Shown here piece by piece: positions 26,955-35,240 of a DNA stretch of 64,000 nt. Numbering within the stretch: position 1 is the first letter of the stretch; each line of letters begins with the position of its first letter. The position numbers were made by a program, and so were the translations under genes. Source of the stretch: a virus. The notes under the pieces are model-generated. The model saw only the letters and a program-made list of their open reading frames with translations, ran no database searches and had not been told where the DNA came from. The stretch lies in the IMG/VR virus record IMGVR_UViG_3300017731_001834, positions 1 through 64,000 of that record; one strand, given 5' to 3'.

Positions 26955-27963
26955 TAAACGATATCTTTCAATGTTCGAAGAGATAAAGAAAAAAGGTGGT
27001 TCACTTGACGGTGGTGAACCCAACGATAAGGTGCTTATTATAGATGGTCTAAATACATTTATCAGAGTATTTAGTGTTATACCAACTACTAACGAAGATG
27101 GTGTGCACGTTGGTGGAATAGTTGGTTTTCTTAAAAGCATTGGTTATGTGATAAACATGGTTAGTCCCACCAGAGTCATCATAGTGTTTGATGGTAAAGG
27201 TGGGTCTACCCGCCGTCGTAAGATATTACCAGAGTACAAACAAAATAGAAAAACAAAATATCGTGTAAACAGAACTTATGATTTTGCATCTCAAGAGGAT
27301 GAAAAACAGAATATGATTATGCAGTTACAAAGAAGTGTAGAATATTTAGATAATCTACCTGTAACAGTTTTATCGTATGATAATATTGAGGCTGATGATA
27401 CCATCGGTTATTTAGCAGAACAAGCTTTACCAAAATCAGAAGTGATAATTATGTCGACTGATAAAGACTTTCTTCAGTTAGCAAATGGTCGTGTGAAAAT
27501 ATGGAGTCCCACTAAGAAGAAGATGTACAATGATAAATCAGTTTTTGAAGAGTTTGGTATATTTTCAAAGAACTATATATGGTACAGAGTCTTAGATGGT
27601 GACAAGTCAGATAACATACCTGGCGTTAAGGGTTTAGGTTTAAAAACAATTAAAAAAAAGTTGCCATTTTTGGCAGATAGTGTGATATGTAATATAGATG
27701 ATATCATCGGAGTTTTACCAGAATCAAAAGAAATCATCGAACGTAATTATAAATTAATGCAGTTACATGAAGTAGACATATCTGGTAATACGAAAACAAA
27801 GATAGTACAAAGAATAAATGAACCAATAAATCAGTTGGTTAAGTATAAGTTTGAAAAGATGTTTTTAGAGGACAAACTATTTACTGCTTTACCAAATCTA
27901 AATACGTGGTTATTAACTAATTTTAATCAATTAAATCGGTACGCAAAGAAAACACATGAGTGA
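26947..27963 (+). CDS. rnh: RNase H / 5'-3' exonuclease (FEN-like)
   Basis: Removes RNA primers and 5' flaps during lagging-strand synthesis. It has 338 residues (T4 RNase H has 305). It shows the FEN/5'-exonuclease acidic motifs: LIIDGLNTFIR near 30-40, VFDGKGGSTRRRKILPEYK, NIEADDTIGYLA, MSTDKDFLQL, and the helix-hairpin-helix segment GDKSDNIPGVKGLGLKT. The start is a GTG inside the end of uvsX, with GAGGAGAT a few bases before. It overlaps the helicase gene by 8 bases, giving a tightly coupled recombination-replication operon. Confidence 0.93.
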   Translation: MSNKRYLSMFEEIKKKGGSLDGGEPNDKVLIIDGLNTFIRVFSVIPTTNEDGVHVGGIVGFLKSIGYVINMVSPTRVIIVFDGKGGSTRRRKILPEYKQNRKTKYRVNRTYDFASQEDEKQNMIMQLQRSVEYLDNLPVTVLSYDNIEADDTIGYLAEQALPKSEVIIMSTDKDFLQLANGRVKIWSPTKKKMYNDKSVFEEFGIFSKNYIWYRVLDGDKSDNIPGVKGLGLKTIKKKLPFLADSVICNIDDIIGVLPESKEIIERNYKLMQLHEVDISGNTKTKIVQRINEPINQLVKYKFEKMFLEDKLFTALPNLNTWLLTNFNQLNRYAKKTHE

Positions 27964-29323
27964 AACTTTAGTAAAATTTGGAACTTCATTTCAATCAAAG
28001 ATAATAGCTTCATTATTATCTGATAAGAAATTTATACAAACAATAATGGACATTATAAAGCCATCCATGTTTGATTCAGATTCAAACAAGTGGTTGGTAA
28101 AACATATTCAAGAATATTATTTTGAGTATAAAAAGCAACCAACGTTAGAGGTACTAAAATGTGGTGTTGAAGAAATCGATAATGATATATTAAAATCAGG
28201 CGTAGTAGAAAAATTAAGAGAGACTTGGAAGCACATCGAGGCTACTGATTTAGATTTTGTTCAAAAGAAGACTTTAGATTTTTGTAAAAATCAAACACTA
28301 AAAAGCGCCATATTAGAATCGGTGGACTTATTAGAGAATAAAGATTATGATGGTATAAAAAATATTATTGATGAAGCTATGAAAGCTGGAACTACGAAAG
28401 ATTTAGGACATGATTATATTGAGTCTTTTAAATCAAGACTTGAAGAGTCTGCTAGAACCACAGTTAAAACTCCTTGGGATGTTGTTAATGATATTATGGA
28501 TGGTGGTTTAGGTGCAGGTGAATTAGGTGTAATAGTTGCGCCAGCTGGTATTGGTAAGTCTTGGACTTTACAATCTTTAGGTAGTAGTGTTTTGAAAAAC
28601 AAAGGTGTGATAGTTCACTATACTTTAGAATTGAATGAGAACTATGTAGGTTTGAGATATGATTCTATTTTTAGTGGTGTGACTACAGCAAATATCAAAT
28701 ATCATAAAGAAGATGTTGAGTCTAAAATAAAGAAGTTAAATGGTAAGTTATTAATAAAATATTTCCCAACAAAATCAGCTACAGTACAAACAATAGGTTC
28801 ACACCTAAAACAGATAGAACTAAGTGGTATCAAGGTTGATATGGCTTTGGTTGATTATGCAGATATTCTAATGCCTACAGGTAACTTTAAAGAAAAAAGA
28901 CATGCGATAGGTAATATTTATGAAGACCTAAGAGGTTTGGCTGGTGAGATGGAGATTCCGATATGGACAGCATCACAGGCTAATCGTTCAGCATTAGAAG
29001 AGGATGTTATTGGGGCAGATAAGGTGGCTGAGGATTATAGTAAGGTCATGACCGCTGACTTTGTTATGAGTATGAGTCGTAAGGTCGAAGATAAGATAGC
29101 TAACACAGGTCGTTTTCATGTTATAAAAAATAGGTTTGGTATAGATGGTATCACATATCCAGCGACCATAAATACTAACATAGGTCAAATTCAAGTGTTC
29201 GAAGGTAGTAGTCAGTTTGGTAAAGAGGCACAAGGTAAGATGAATAATAGTGAAGAGTTTTTAAGAAAAGAATTAGCTAACAAATATAAAGATTTTGGTA
29301 AAAATGTTGACGGATTTGAGTAA
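27956..29323 (+). CDS. 41: Replicative DNA helicase (gp41/DnaB-like)
   Basis: Hexameric 5'-3' helicase at the replication fork. It has 455 residues (T4 gp41 has 475). An N-terminal helical domain is followed by the RecA-like motor: Walker A APAGIGKS at residues 195-202, YTLELNENYVGLRYDS, Walker B VDMALVDYADILMP, and WTASQANRSALEE with the sensor Gln. An Arg finger is likely in FVMSMSRKVED. No primase (gp61) gene is visible in this window. A helicase-loader (gp59) was not recognised either. Confidence 0.94.
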   Translation: MSETLVKFGTSFQSKIIASLLSDKKFIQTIMDIIKPSMFDSDSNKWLVKHIQEYYFEYKKQPTLEVLKCGVEEIDNDILKSGVVEKLRETWKHIEATDLDFVQKKTLDFCKNQTLKSAILESVDLLENKDYDGIKNIIDEAMKAGTTKDLGHDYIESFKSRLEESARTTVKTPWDVVNDIMDGGLGAGELGVIVAPAGIGKSWTLQSLGSSVLKNKGVIVHYTLELNENYVGLRYDSIFSGVTTANIKYHKEDVESKIKKLNGKLLIKYFPTKSATVQTIGSHLKQIELSGIKVDMALVDYADILMPTGNFKEKRHAIGNIYEDLRGLAGEMEIPIWTASQANRSALEEDVIGADKVAEDYSKVMTADFVMSMSRKVEDKIANTGRFHVIKNRFGIDGITYPATINTNIGQIQVFEGSSQFGKEAQGKMNNSEEFLRKELANKYKDFGKNVDGFE

Positions 29324-29340
29324 AGAGTCTTATATATATG

Positions 29341-29348
29341 ATATTTAT
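29341..29348 (+). promoter_or_regulatory. ATATTTAT motif upstream of nrdJ
   Basis: Directly follows CTTATATATATG, 37 bases before the reductase ATG. With the CTTATATA string it could be a composite promoter. Confidence 0.33.
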
Positions 29349-29385
29349 TTTTGTTACAAAAATGAGTTTACAAGGAGTATTTTGA

Positions 29386-31392
29386 ATGGAAAATTTTAAG
29401 TTATCAGAAAAGTTTATAGACAAGTATAAAAGGAAAAAGGCTCCTTTTGGTTTTAACGGATTAGGTGAGTTGGTTTATATGAGAACCTATTCACGAATCA
29501 AAGAAAATGGAAAAAATGAGAGATGGTGGGAAACTGTTCAAAGGGTTGTTGAAGGCACCTACACAATGCAAAAAAATCATATCGAATCTCATCAGTTAGG
29601 TTGGAATGCCTGGCAAGCACAGAAGTCTGCTCAAGAGATGTATGATAGAATATTTCACATGAAGTTCTTACCACCAGGTCGTGGTTTATGGGCTATGGGA
29701 ACCGCCGTTACAGAAGAGAAAGGATTGTATGCGGCTTTAAACAATTGTGCTTTCGTATCAACAAAAACACTAAAGGAAGACTATTCAAAGCCATTTTGTT
29801 TCTTAATGGATGCAAGTATGTTAGGTGTTGGTGTAGGATTTGATACAAAGGGTGCTGGTGAAATTATCGTTAAAGGCGTTGATGAAGATAGAGAAACTAC
29901 GTACGTAATACCAGACACTCGTGAGGGTTGGGTAGAATCTTTGAAATTACTATTAGAAAGTTATTTTCATGGACAACCTATGGTTGAGTTTGATTACTCA
30001 AAGGTAAGACCAGAAGGTGAACCAATCAAGGGCTTCGGTGGTGTGTCAAGTGGGCCTGAACCTTTAATGGAAGTTCATGAAGATATCAGAGAAGTATTAC
30101 AAAAGAACAGTGGAGAACCAATAACAATCACAACAATAGTAGACATAATGAATCTTATAGGTAAATGTGTTGTCGCTGGTAATGTAAGAAGAACAGCAGA
30201 GATTGTATTCGGTGACCCATACAACGAAGAATACTTAGATTTAAAAAATTACAAAGTAAATCCACATAGAGACCAATATGGTTGGACATCAAACAACTCA
30301 ATATTCGCAGAGTTAGGTATGGATTATACAGAGGTTTCTAAGAGAGTTGTAGATAATGGTGAACCAGGTTTTGCTTGGTTAGATAACATGAGACATTACT
30401 CAAGGATGAAGAATGGTGGTGATAATAAAGACCATAGAGTTATGGGTGGTAATCCTTGTTTAGAACAATCATTAGAATCATATGAGCTATGTTGTCTTGT
30501 AGAAACATTTCCAAACAATCATGATTCATTAGAGGATTATCAACGTACCCTTAAATATGCATATCTGTATGCTAAGACGGTAACTCTTGGTAGAACTCAT
30601 TGGTCGGATACAAATAGGGTTATGTTAAGAAACAGACGAATCGGTTGTTCAGTAAGTGGTGTCGCTCAATTTATTACCAAACGTGGTATCCATGAATTAA
30701 GAGATTGGTTAGAGGGTGGTTATGATACGATTCAAGAATGGGATAAACAATATTCAGATTGGTTTGCAGTACCAAAGTCAATCAAGACTACCTCAGTAAA
30801 ACCAAGTGGTACGGTATCTCTTTTAGCAGGTGCTACACCAGGTCTTCATTATCCTGAATCACGATTCTACATTAGAAGAATCAGATTATCAAAACATTCA
30901 GAGTTGATTGAACCACTAAAAAAAGCAGGTTATAAGATTGAACCAGCATTTGGTTCAGAGGACACAACAATGGTTGTAGAGGTGCCAGTAGATGTAGGTG
31001 AGGGAATACGAACGGCGGGAGAACTCTCTATTTGGGAACAATTTAACATAGCAGCTTTTATGCAGAGACATTGGGCTGATAACCAAGTTAGTTGCACAGT
31101 GACGTTCGACCCACAGACAGAGGGAGAACAGATACCTCACGTATTAAACTACTTTCAATATCACCTAAAAGGTATTTCATTATTACCAAGACATGATTGG
31201 GGTGCTTATCCTCAAATGCCATACGAATCCATAGAAGAGAAAGAGTATGAAAAGCAAATTAAAGGTCTCGGTAAGTTATCATTCGGAGTAATCAAGAATG
31301 AAGAAGCAGAGATAGATAAGTTCTGCAATAATGATAATTGTGAAGTACCATCTCTTACAGGTGATAATGATGACCAAGACTATGCAAATTAA
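29386..31392 (+). CDS. nrdJ: Class II (B12-dependent) ribonucleotide reductase
   Basis: Converts ribonucleotides to deoxyribonucleotides with adenosylcobalamin as radical source. It has 668 residues, like the monomeric Lactobacillus RTPR type rather than the large NrdJ type. Visible are GRGLWAMGTA, NNCAFVST (C121, disulfide Cys), MLGVGVGFD, GNPCLEQSLESYELCC (catalytic Cys near 358, partner Cys near 369), VKPSGTVSLLAGATPG and a C-terminal redox pair, FCNNDNC. No NrdB-like subunit is encoded nearby. T4 itself uses class I NrdAB, so this is a replacement. The enzyme ties phage DNA synthesis to host cobalamin; an outer-membrane receptor gene follows 83 bases later. Confidence 0.93.
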   Translation: MENFKLSEKFIDKYKRKKAPFGFNGLGELVYMRTYSRIKENGKNERWWETVQRVVEGTYTMQKNHIESHQLGWNAWQAQKSAQEMYDRIFHMKFLPPGRGLWAMGTAVTEEKGLYAALNNCAFVSTKTLKEDYSKPFCFLMDASMLGVGVGFDTKGAGEIIVKGVDEDRETTYVIPDTREGWVESLKLLLESYFHGQPMVEFDYSKVRPEGEPIKGFGGVSSGPEPLMEVHEDIREVLQKNSGEPITITTIVDIMNLIGKCVVAGNVRRTAEIVFGDPYNEEYLDLKNYKVNPHRDQYGWTSNNSIFAELGMDYTEVSKRVVDNGEPGFAWLDNMRHYSRMKNGGDNKDHRVMGGNPCLEQSLESYELCCLVETFPNNHDSLEDYQRTLKYAYLYAKTVTLGRTHWSDTNRVMLRNRRIGCSVSGVAQFITKRGIHELRDWLEGGYDTIQEWDKQYSDWFAVPKSIKTTSVKPSGTVSLLAGATPGLHYPESRFYIRRIRLSKHSELIEPLKKAGYKIEPAFGSEDTTMVVEVPVDVGEGIRTAGELSIWEQFNIAAFMQRHWADNQVSCTVTFDPQTEGEQIPHVLNYFQYHLKGISLLPRHDWGAYPQMPYESIEEKEYEKQIKGLGKLSFGVIKNEEAEIDKFCNNDNCEVPSLTGDNDDQDYAN

Positions 31393-31394
31393 AA

Positions 31395-31438
31395 TTTCAC
31401 ATACAAATAGCGGACAGGCAGTAGACACACCTGTGAAA
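31395..31438 (+). promoter_or_regulatory. Inverted repeats in leader of receptor gene
   Basis: TTTCACA (31395-31401) pairs with TGTGAAA (31432-31438), and ACAGG (31414-31418) with CCTGT (31430-31434). The two pairings share bases and cannot form together. No T-run follows, so it is not a simple terminator. It may be an operator or alternative leader structure. Confidence 0.3.
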
Positions 31439-31475
31439 AAATGTGTCGTTCATAACAATAACAAGGAGATTCGAT

Positions 31476-34250
31476 ATGAAAAGTCGTAATCTAATTGCTA
31501 TGATGATGACTCTACTCACACCGATAATGTTGTTTTCACAATCGGTAACAGGAAAAGTTACATCAGAAGCAGGAGACCCCTTACCAAATGCTAACATTGT
31601 TGTAGTAGGAACCGAATTAGGTACAATTTCAGATGAAATTGGTACATTTGTACTTGATTTAGGTGCTGGTGACTACACAATTACAGCGACGGTAATTGGG
31701 TTTAAACCACAATCACAAACCGTGAAAGTAACAGAAGCAGATACAGATTTAATGATGGCTTTTGTTCTTCCACTAAACGTGATTGAATTATCAGACGTTG
31801 AGGTTTTGGCTTCAAGGGCTGATGATAAAACACCTGTTGCTTACACAACTGTAAGTAAAGAAGAGTTAGAAGTTCGTCTTGGGTCACAAGATATTCCAAT
31901 GGCTCTAAATACTACACCAAGTGTATATGCAACACAACAAGGTGGTGGTGCGGGTGATGCTCGTATCAATGTTCGTGGATTCAATCAAAGAAACGTAGCA
32001 GTTATGATTAACGGTGTTCCCCAAAATGATATGGAGAACGGATGGGTTTATTGGAGTAATTGGGACGGAGTAGCAGATGCAGCTAACTCTATTCAGTTAC
32101 AAAGAGGTCTATCGGCTGTTAATTTAGCTACACCATCAATTGGTGGAACTATGAACATCATAACAAATCCAGCTGGAGCTGAAAAAGGTGGTAAATTCAA
32201 ACAAGAAGGTGGTGCAGGTAATTTCTTGAAAACTACTTTTAACTACAATACTGGTTTGATGATGGGAGACAAGTTAGCATTGAGTGGAACTTTGGTTCGT
32301 AAGACTGGTGATGGTATCATCGACGCTACTTGGACAGACGCATGGGCTTATTATTTAGGTTCTAGTTTTCAGATGAATGAAAACAATAGATTTGAATTAT
32401 ATGCAATTGGCGCTCCACAACGTCACGGTCAAAATCTGTACAAACAGAATATCGCTACTTACTCACAAGAGTTAGCTGGTGATGTCGATGGATATGATGT
32501 CAATGCTTTTGCTGACGGTGCTAAGTTCCAAACAGAAGGTGGTCGTACATTTAATCAGAATTGGGCTCCTGTAAGTTCAGACTATACAGGTAAACAATAT
32601 TGGTATATGTATGGAGTTGGTGGACTATTTGGTGGTGGAAATCAAGACAGATATAACTCTGGTTTCTTAAATGAAAGAGAAAACTTCTTTCATAAGCCAT
32701 TAGTAAACCTAAACCACTTTATGACTATCAACGAAAAGACAAGACTAAGTTCAGTATTGTATTGGAGTGGTGGTTCAGGTGGTGGAACTGGTACATACGG
32801 TTCATCATTTAGAAAACCAGCTGTAGATGGTGAAAGGTGGTATAGAAGTTCACCATGGGGTTGGGATTGGGATGCAGCTATTGCAACCAATTCAAACAAC
32901 GTTGATGCTAACTTTGATGCGACAATGAATCGTTCAAAGGGTATTCTTCGTAACTCAATCAATCGTCAAGATACTTATGGTTTGATTTCAAAACTTAACT
33001 ATGAAGTTAGTGACGAACTTGAGATTCAACTTGGTTTAGATTGGAGAACTGCAGGTATAGAACACGCTCGTGAAGTTCGTGACTTACTTGGCGGTGACTA
33101 CTATGTAGACTATGCTGATGATAATGCACCTGATGGTAAAAAGGTCGGTTTAGGTGACATCATCGCTTATCACAATCACACTACAGTCGATTGGATTGGT
33201 GGATTCTTACAAGGTAACTACACTAAAGATAAACTAAATGTTTATGGTATGGGTGGAGTTTCAAGTATCAAGTATTCTTACCAAGACCACTTTACAGTTG
33301 CTGATGAAGTGATTACAGCAGATGCTATCTCAACTTTCCAAGTTAAGGGTGGAGCTATGTATGACGTAGATGATAATGTTAGTGTATTTGCTAACACAGG
33401 CTACGTTCAGAAACCACCTATCATGGATAACGTAATCTACTTTGATGGTACAGTCGCTTCAGACCCATCTAACGAAAAGTTCATCAGTTCAGAAGCTGGT
33501 GTAAACTTCAATACTGAGAATGTAGCAGTTAAAGTGAGTGCTTACAATACTGATTGGATGGATAGAAACCAAACTAAATCTGTAACAACAGGTCAAGGTG
33601 ACTCAGGTGATACTGACGTGATTTTCTTGAGTGGTATCAATCAGAAACACCAAGGTCTTGAGATTGAAGCTTCAATGAAACTTAATGACATGATTCGTTT
33701 AGACGGAGCAGTATCATTTGGTAAGTGGAAGTTTGATGGAGATGCAAAAGGTAACTATCAAGAGAATGAGTACAATGATGCAGGTCAGGTAATCGGTCTA
33801 AAGACCACACCTTACTCTTATGCACTTAATGGATTATTCGTGGGTGATATGCCTCAGACAGCTTATGTCATGGGTGCAACACTTACACCAATCAAGGGTC
33901 TTAGACTACAAGGTATCTTTAAGATGTACGATAAGAACTACGCTGATTGGAGTCCAAATGCACGTGAGTATGATGGAAGTGATGCTGATGCTGATAGAGA
34001 CCAAGTATGGATGGCACCAAAGTACAATCGTTTAGACCTACATGGTTCATACAAACTACCAAAAGTTGGTGGTCTTGATATGAGTCTAACTGGTCACATT
34101 TTCAACGCTCTTGACGCAGTTTATGTACAAGACGCAGTTGACAATTCACAATACAATGGTTTCGGTGATAAACTTCACCTACCACATAACGCAGAGGTAT
34201 TCTTAGGAACACCACGTTATGCTAACATTGGTATAGTTGTAAATTTCTAA
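31476..34250 (+). CDS. TonB-dependent outer-membrane receptor
   Basis: A complete 924-residue receptor for TonB-driven import of scarce nutrients. I chose ATG 31476 because ACAAGGAGATTCGAT precedes it and a classical signal peptide follows (MKSRNLIAMMMTLLTPIMLF, cleavage near FSQ-S). Residues ~24-95 are a carboxypeptidase-regulatory-like domain (VTGKVTSEAGDPLPNANIVV; GFKPQSQTVKV), then the plug (PSVYATQQGGGAGDARINVR, GFNQRNVAVMINGVPQNDME, SIGGTMNIIT), then a ~650-residue barrel ending in Phe (NIGIVVNF), as outer-membrane insertion requires. This layout is usual in the FCB group. No TonB/ExbBD genes are here. It has its own leader and terminator, and more CGT arginine codons than its neighbours by eye, suggesting fairly recent capture from a host. 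Confidence 0.93.
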   Translation: MKSRNLIAMMMTLLTPIMLFSQSVTGKVTSEAGDPLPNANIVVVGTELGTISDEIGTFVLDLGAGDYTITATVIGFKPQSQTVKVTEADTDLMMAFVLPLNVIELSDVEVLASRADDKTPVAYTTVSKEELEVRLGSQDIPMALNTTPSVYATQQGGGAGDARINVRGFNQRNVAVMINGVPQNDMENGWVYWSNWDGVADAANSIQLQRGLSAVNLATPSIGGTMNIITNPAGAEKGGKFKQEGGAGNFLKTTFNYNTGLMMGDKLALSGTLVRKTGDGIIDATWTDAWAYYLGSSFQMNENNRFELYAIGAPQRHGQNLYKQNIATYSQELAGDVDGYDVNAFADGAKFQTEGGRTFNQNWAPVSSDYTGKQYWYMYGVGGLFGGGNQDRYNSGFLNERENFFHKPLVNLNHFMTINEKTRLSSVLYWSGGSGGGTGTYGSSFRKPAVDGERWYRSSPWGWDWDAAIATNSNNVDANFDATMNRSKGILRNSINRQDTYGLISKLNYEVSDELEIQLGLDWRTAGIEHAREVRDLLGGDYYVDYADDNAPDGKKVGLGDIIAYHNHTTVDWIGGFLQGNYTKDKLNVYGMGGVSSIKYSYQDHFTVADEVITADAISTFQVKGGAMYDVDDNVSVFANTGYVQKPPIMDNVIYFDGTVASDPSNEKFISSEAGVNFNTENVAVKVSAYNTDWMDRNQTKSVTTGQGDSGDTDVIFLSGINQKHQGLEIEASMKLNDMIRLDGAVSFGKWKFDGDAKGNYQENEYNDAGQVIGLKTTPYSYALNGLFVGDMPQTAYVMGATLTPIKGLRLQGIFKMYDKNYADWSPNAREYDGSDADADRDQVWMAPKYNRLDLHGSYKLPKVGGLDMSLTGHIFNALDAVYVQDAVDNSQYNGFGDKLHLPHNAEVFLGTPRYANIGIVVNF

Positions 34251-34258
34251 GTAATTTT

Positions 34259-34284
34259 AGGGGGGATTAATTTCCCCCCTTTTT
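34259..34284 (+). terminator. Strong terminator after receptor gene
   Basis: Perfect stem AGGGGGGA (34259-34266), loop TTAATT, stem TCCCCCCT (34273-34280), then TTTT. Eight bases after the receptor stop; the most GC-rich hairpin in the window. Confidence 0.92.
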
Positions 34285-34296
34285 ACGGAGTATTAA

Positions 34297-34515
34297 ATGA
34301 ACGAAAAATTATATAAATATGGAGTGATATATCTTGGTACAGCCATTATGATGTTATCACCTTATTTTATAAATTCACATATAGGAAAGATAGGGATGTT
34401 AATTGGTTTAGCTCTACTTACTATTCAAACTCAAAAAACCAAACAATATAATTTATCCTTACTTAACATAGTAGGATTTTGTGGTTACTTATTCAGCTTA
34501 TATCAATCACTATGA
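34297..34515 (+). CDS. Small integral membrane protein
   Basis: A 72-residue protein with about three hydrophobic segments (YGVIYLGTAIMMLSPYFI; GKIGMLIGLALLTIQ; LNIVGFCGYLFSLY), so almost certainly in the inner membrane. Ribosome site CGGAG. Its stop overlaps the next start as ATGA. The size and fold recall half of a PnuC-like or other small transporter, but I cannot assign it. It may work with the P-loop protein that follows. Confidence 0.6.
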   Translation: MNEKLYKYGVIYLGTAIMMLSPYFINSHIGKIGMLIGLALLTIQTQKTKQYNLSLLNIVGFCGYLFSLYQSL

Positions 34516-35045
34516 GCAAATTAATAAATTTATTCGGAGGGCCAGGTATCGGAAAGTCCTCTATAGCAGCAGGGGTTTTTTACGAACTCAAAAGAAAACA
34601 TATAAGTTGTAATAATCCATACGAGTTTCCAAAGAGACTAGCATGGGATAACAACCTACCAGCGATAAAAGACCAGCTTTACGTATGTGCTAATCAACAT
34701 AGGGGAATAGCTGAATGTTATGGTAAGGTTGATTACATAGTTGTAGATTCACCAGTCTTATTCTCATTAATATATAAGACATGGTATAGTAAAGGTTATC
34801 CAGCCGAGTTTTATTCAGAAGCCTTTAATCAAATGGTTTTAGACCTACATAACAATTATGATAATATAAATGTAATGTTGGAACGACCAGAAGCAAATCA
34901 TAATGACGCTGAGAGATTTCAGAACTTAGAGGATTCAATCAAAATAGATAAACATTGTATCAAAACATTAGATGATAATAATATAGATTATCATACAATT
35001 AAAACGGATGATAATACCGTACAAAAAATTATTGAATTATTATAA
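34512..35045 (+). CDS. P-loop kinase-like ATPase
   Basis: A 177-residue protein from ATG 34512. Walker A is FGGPGIGKSS near residues 8-17 and a Walker B-like VDYIVVDSP lies near 75-83. The small size and the VDSPVLFSL segment resemble nucleoside/nucleotide kinase or NadR-kinase-like AAA proteins of phages. A lid-like motif (LERPEANHNDAERF) carries Arg residues that could contact phosphate. Coupling with the membrane protein upstream is compatible with a salvage pathway (import plus phosphorylation), but the substrate is unknown. Confidence 0.65.
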   Translation: MSKLINLFGGPGIGKSSIAAGVFYELKRKHISCNNPYEFPKRLAWDNNLPAIKDQLYVCANQHRGIAECYGKVDYIVVDSPVLFSLIYKTWYSKGYPAEFYSEAFNQMVLDLHNNYDNINVMLERPEANHNDAERFQNLEDSIKIDKHCIKTLDDNNIDYHTIKTDDNTVQKIIELL

Positions 35046-35053
35046 AAAAACAC

Positions 35054-35083
35054 TTGACAAGTATAGGTTTTATTTCGTATATT
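35054..35083 (+). promoter_or_regulatory. Sigma70-type promoter upstream of gp43
   Basis: TTGACA (35054-35059), 18 bases, TATATT (35078-35083). Closely similar in sequence and spacing to the promoter at 40877-40906, including TTTATT-CGTATATTC around the -10. Confidence 0.75.
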
Positions 35084-35112
35084 CTGTCATGATAAATTGG
35101 GAAATTATATAG

Positions 35113-35240
35113 TTGTATCAAAACATTTACTACGATAGACGTTTAAATAAAATGCATGTGTGGGATGATAAGCTGGTTATCTCACGTTCAATTACAAAAA
35201 ATATGCTTATGTAAAAAATAGGACTGGCACATTTGTATCG
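35113..35240 (+). other. Displaced N-terminal coding segment of gp43
   Basis: From TTG 35113, with TTGGGAAAT about 10 bases upstream, one frame encodes LYQNIYYDRRLNKMHVWDDK. From 35172 the gp43 frame encodes AGYLTFNYKKYAYVKNRTG and runs straight into the polymerase with no start codon until TTG 35241. Both pieces look like one polymerase N-terminus interrupted by a -1 frame change near 35170, equal to one missing A in GATAAG. Aligning this leader with the promoter region at 40877 also places a start codon near 35113. Confidence 0.5.

Noticed and set aside
31393-31475. Cobalamin riboswitch before the receptor gene
   Set aside because: The gap is only 83 bases, far too short for a known B12 riboswitch, and no B12-box-like sequence is seen.
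31476-34250. Receptor as a tail or fibre protein
   Set aside because: The Sec signal peptide, plug motifs and C-terminal Phe mark a true outer-membrane receptor rather than a virion protein.
35089-35112. ATG 35089 with in-frame TAG 35110, as if TAG were read through in gp43
   Set aside because: Many genes here end in TAG (for example at 13066, 44847 and 56893), so TAG is a normal stop; the ATG also coincides with the expected transcript start of the promoter. TTG 35113 is the better start.
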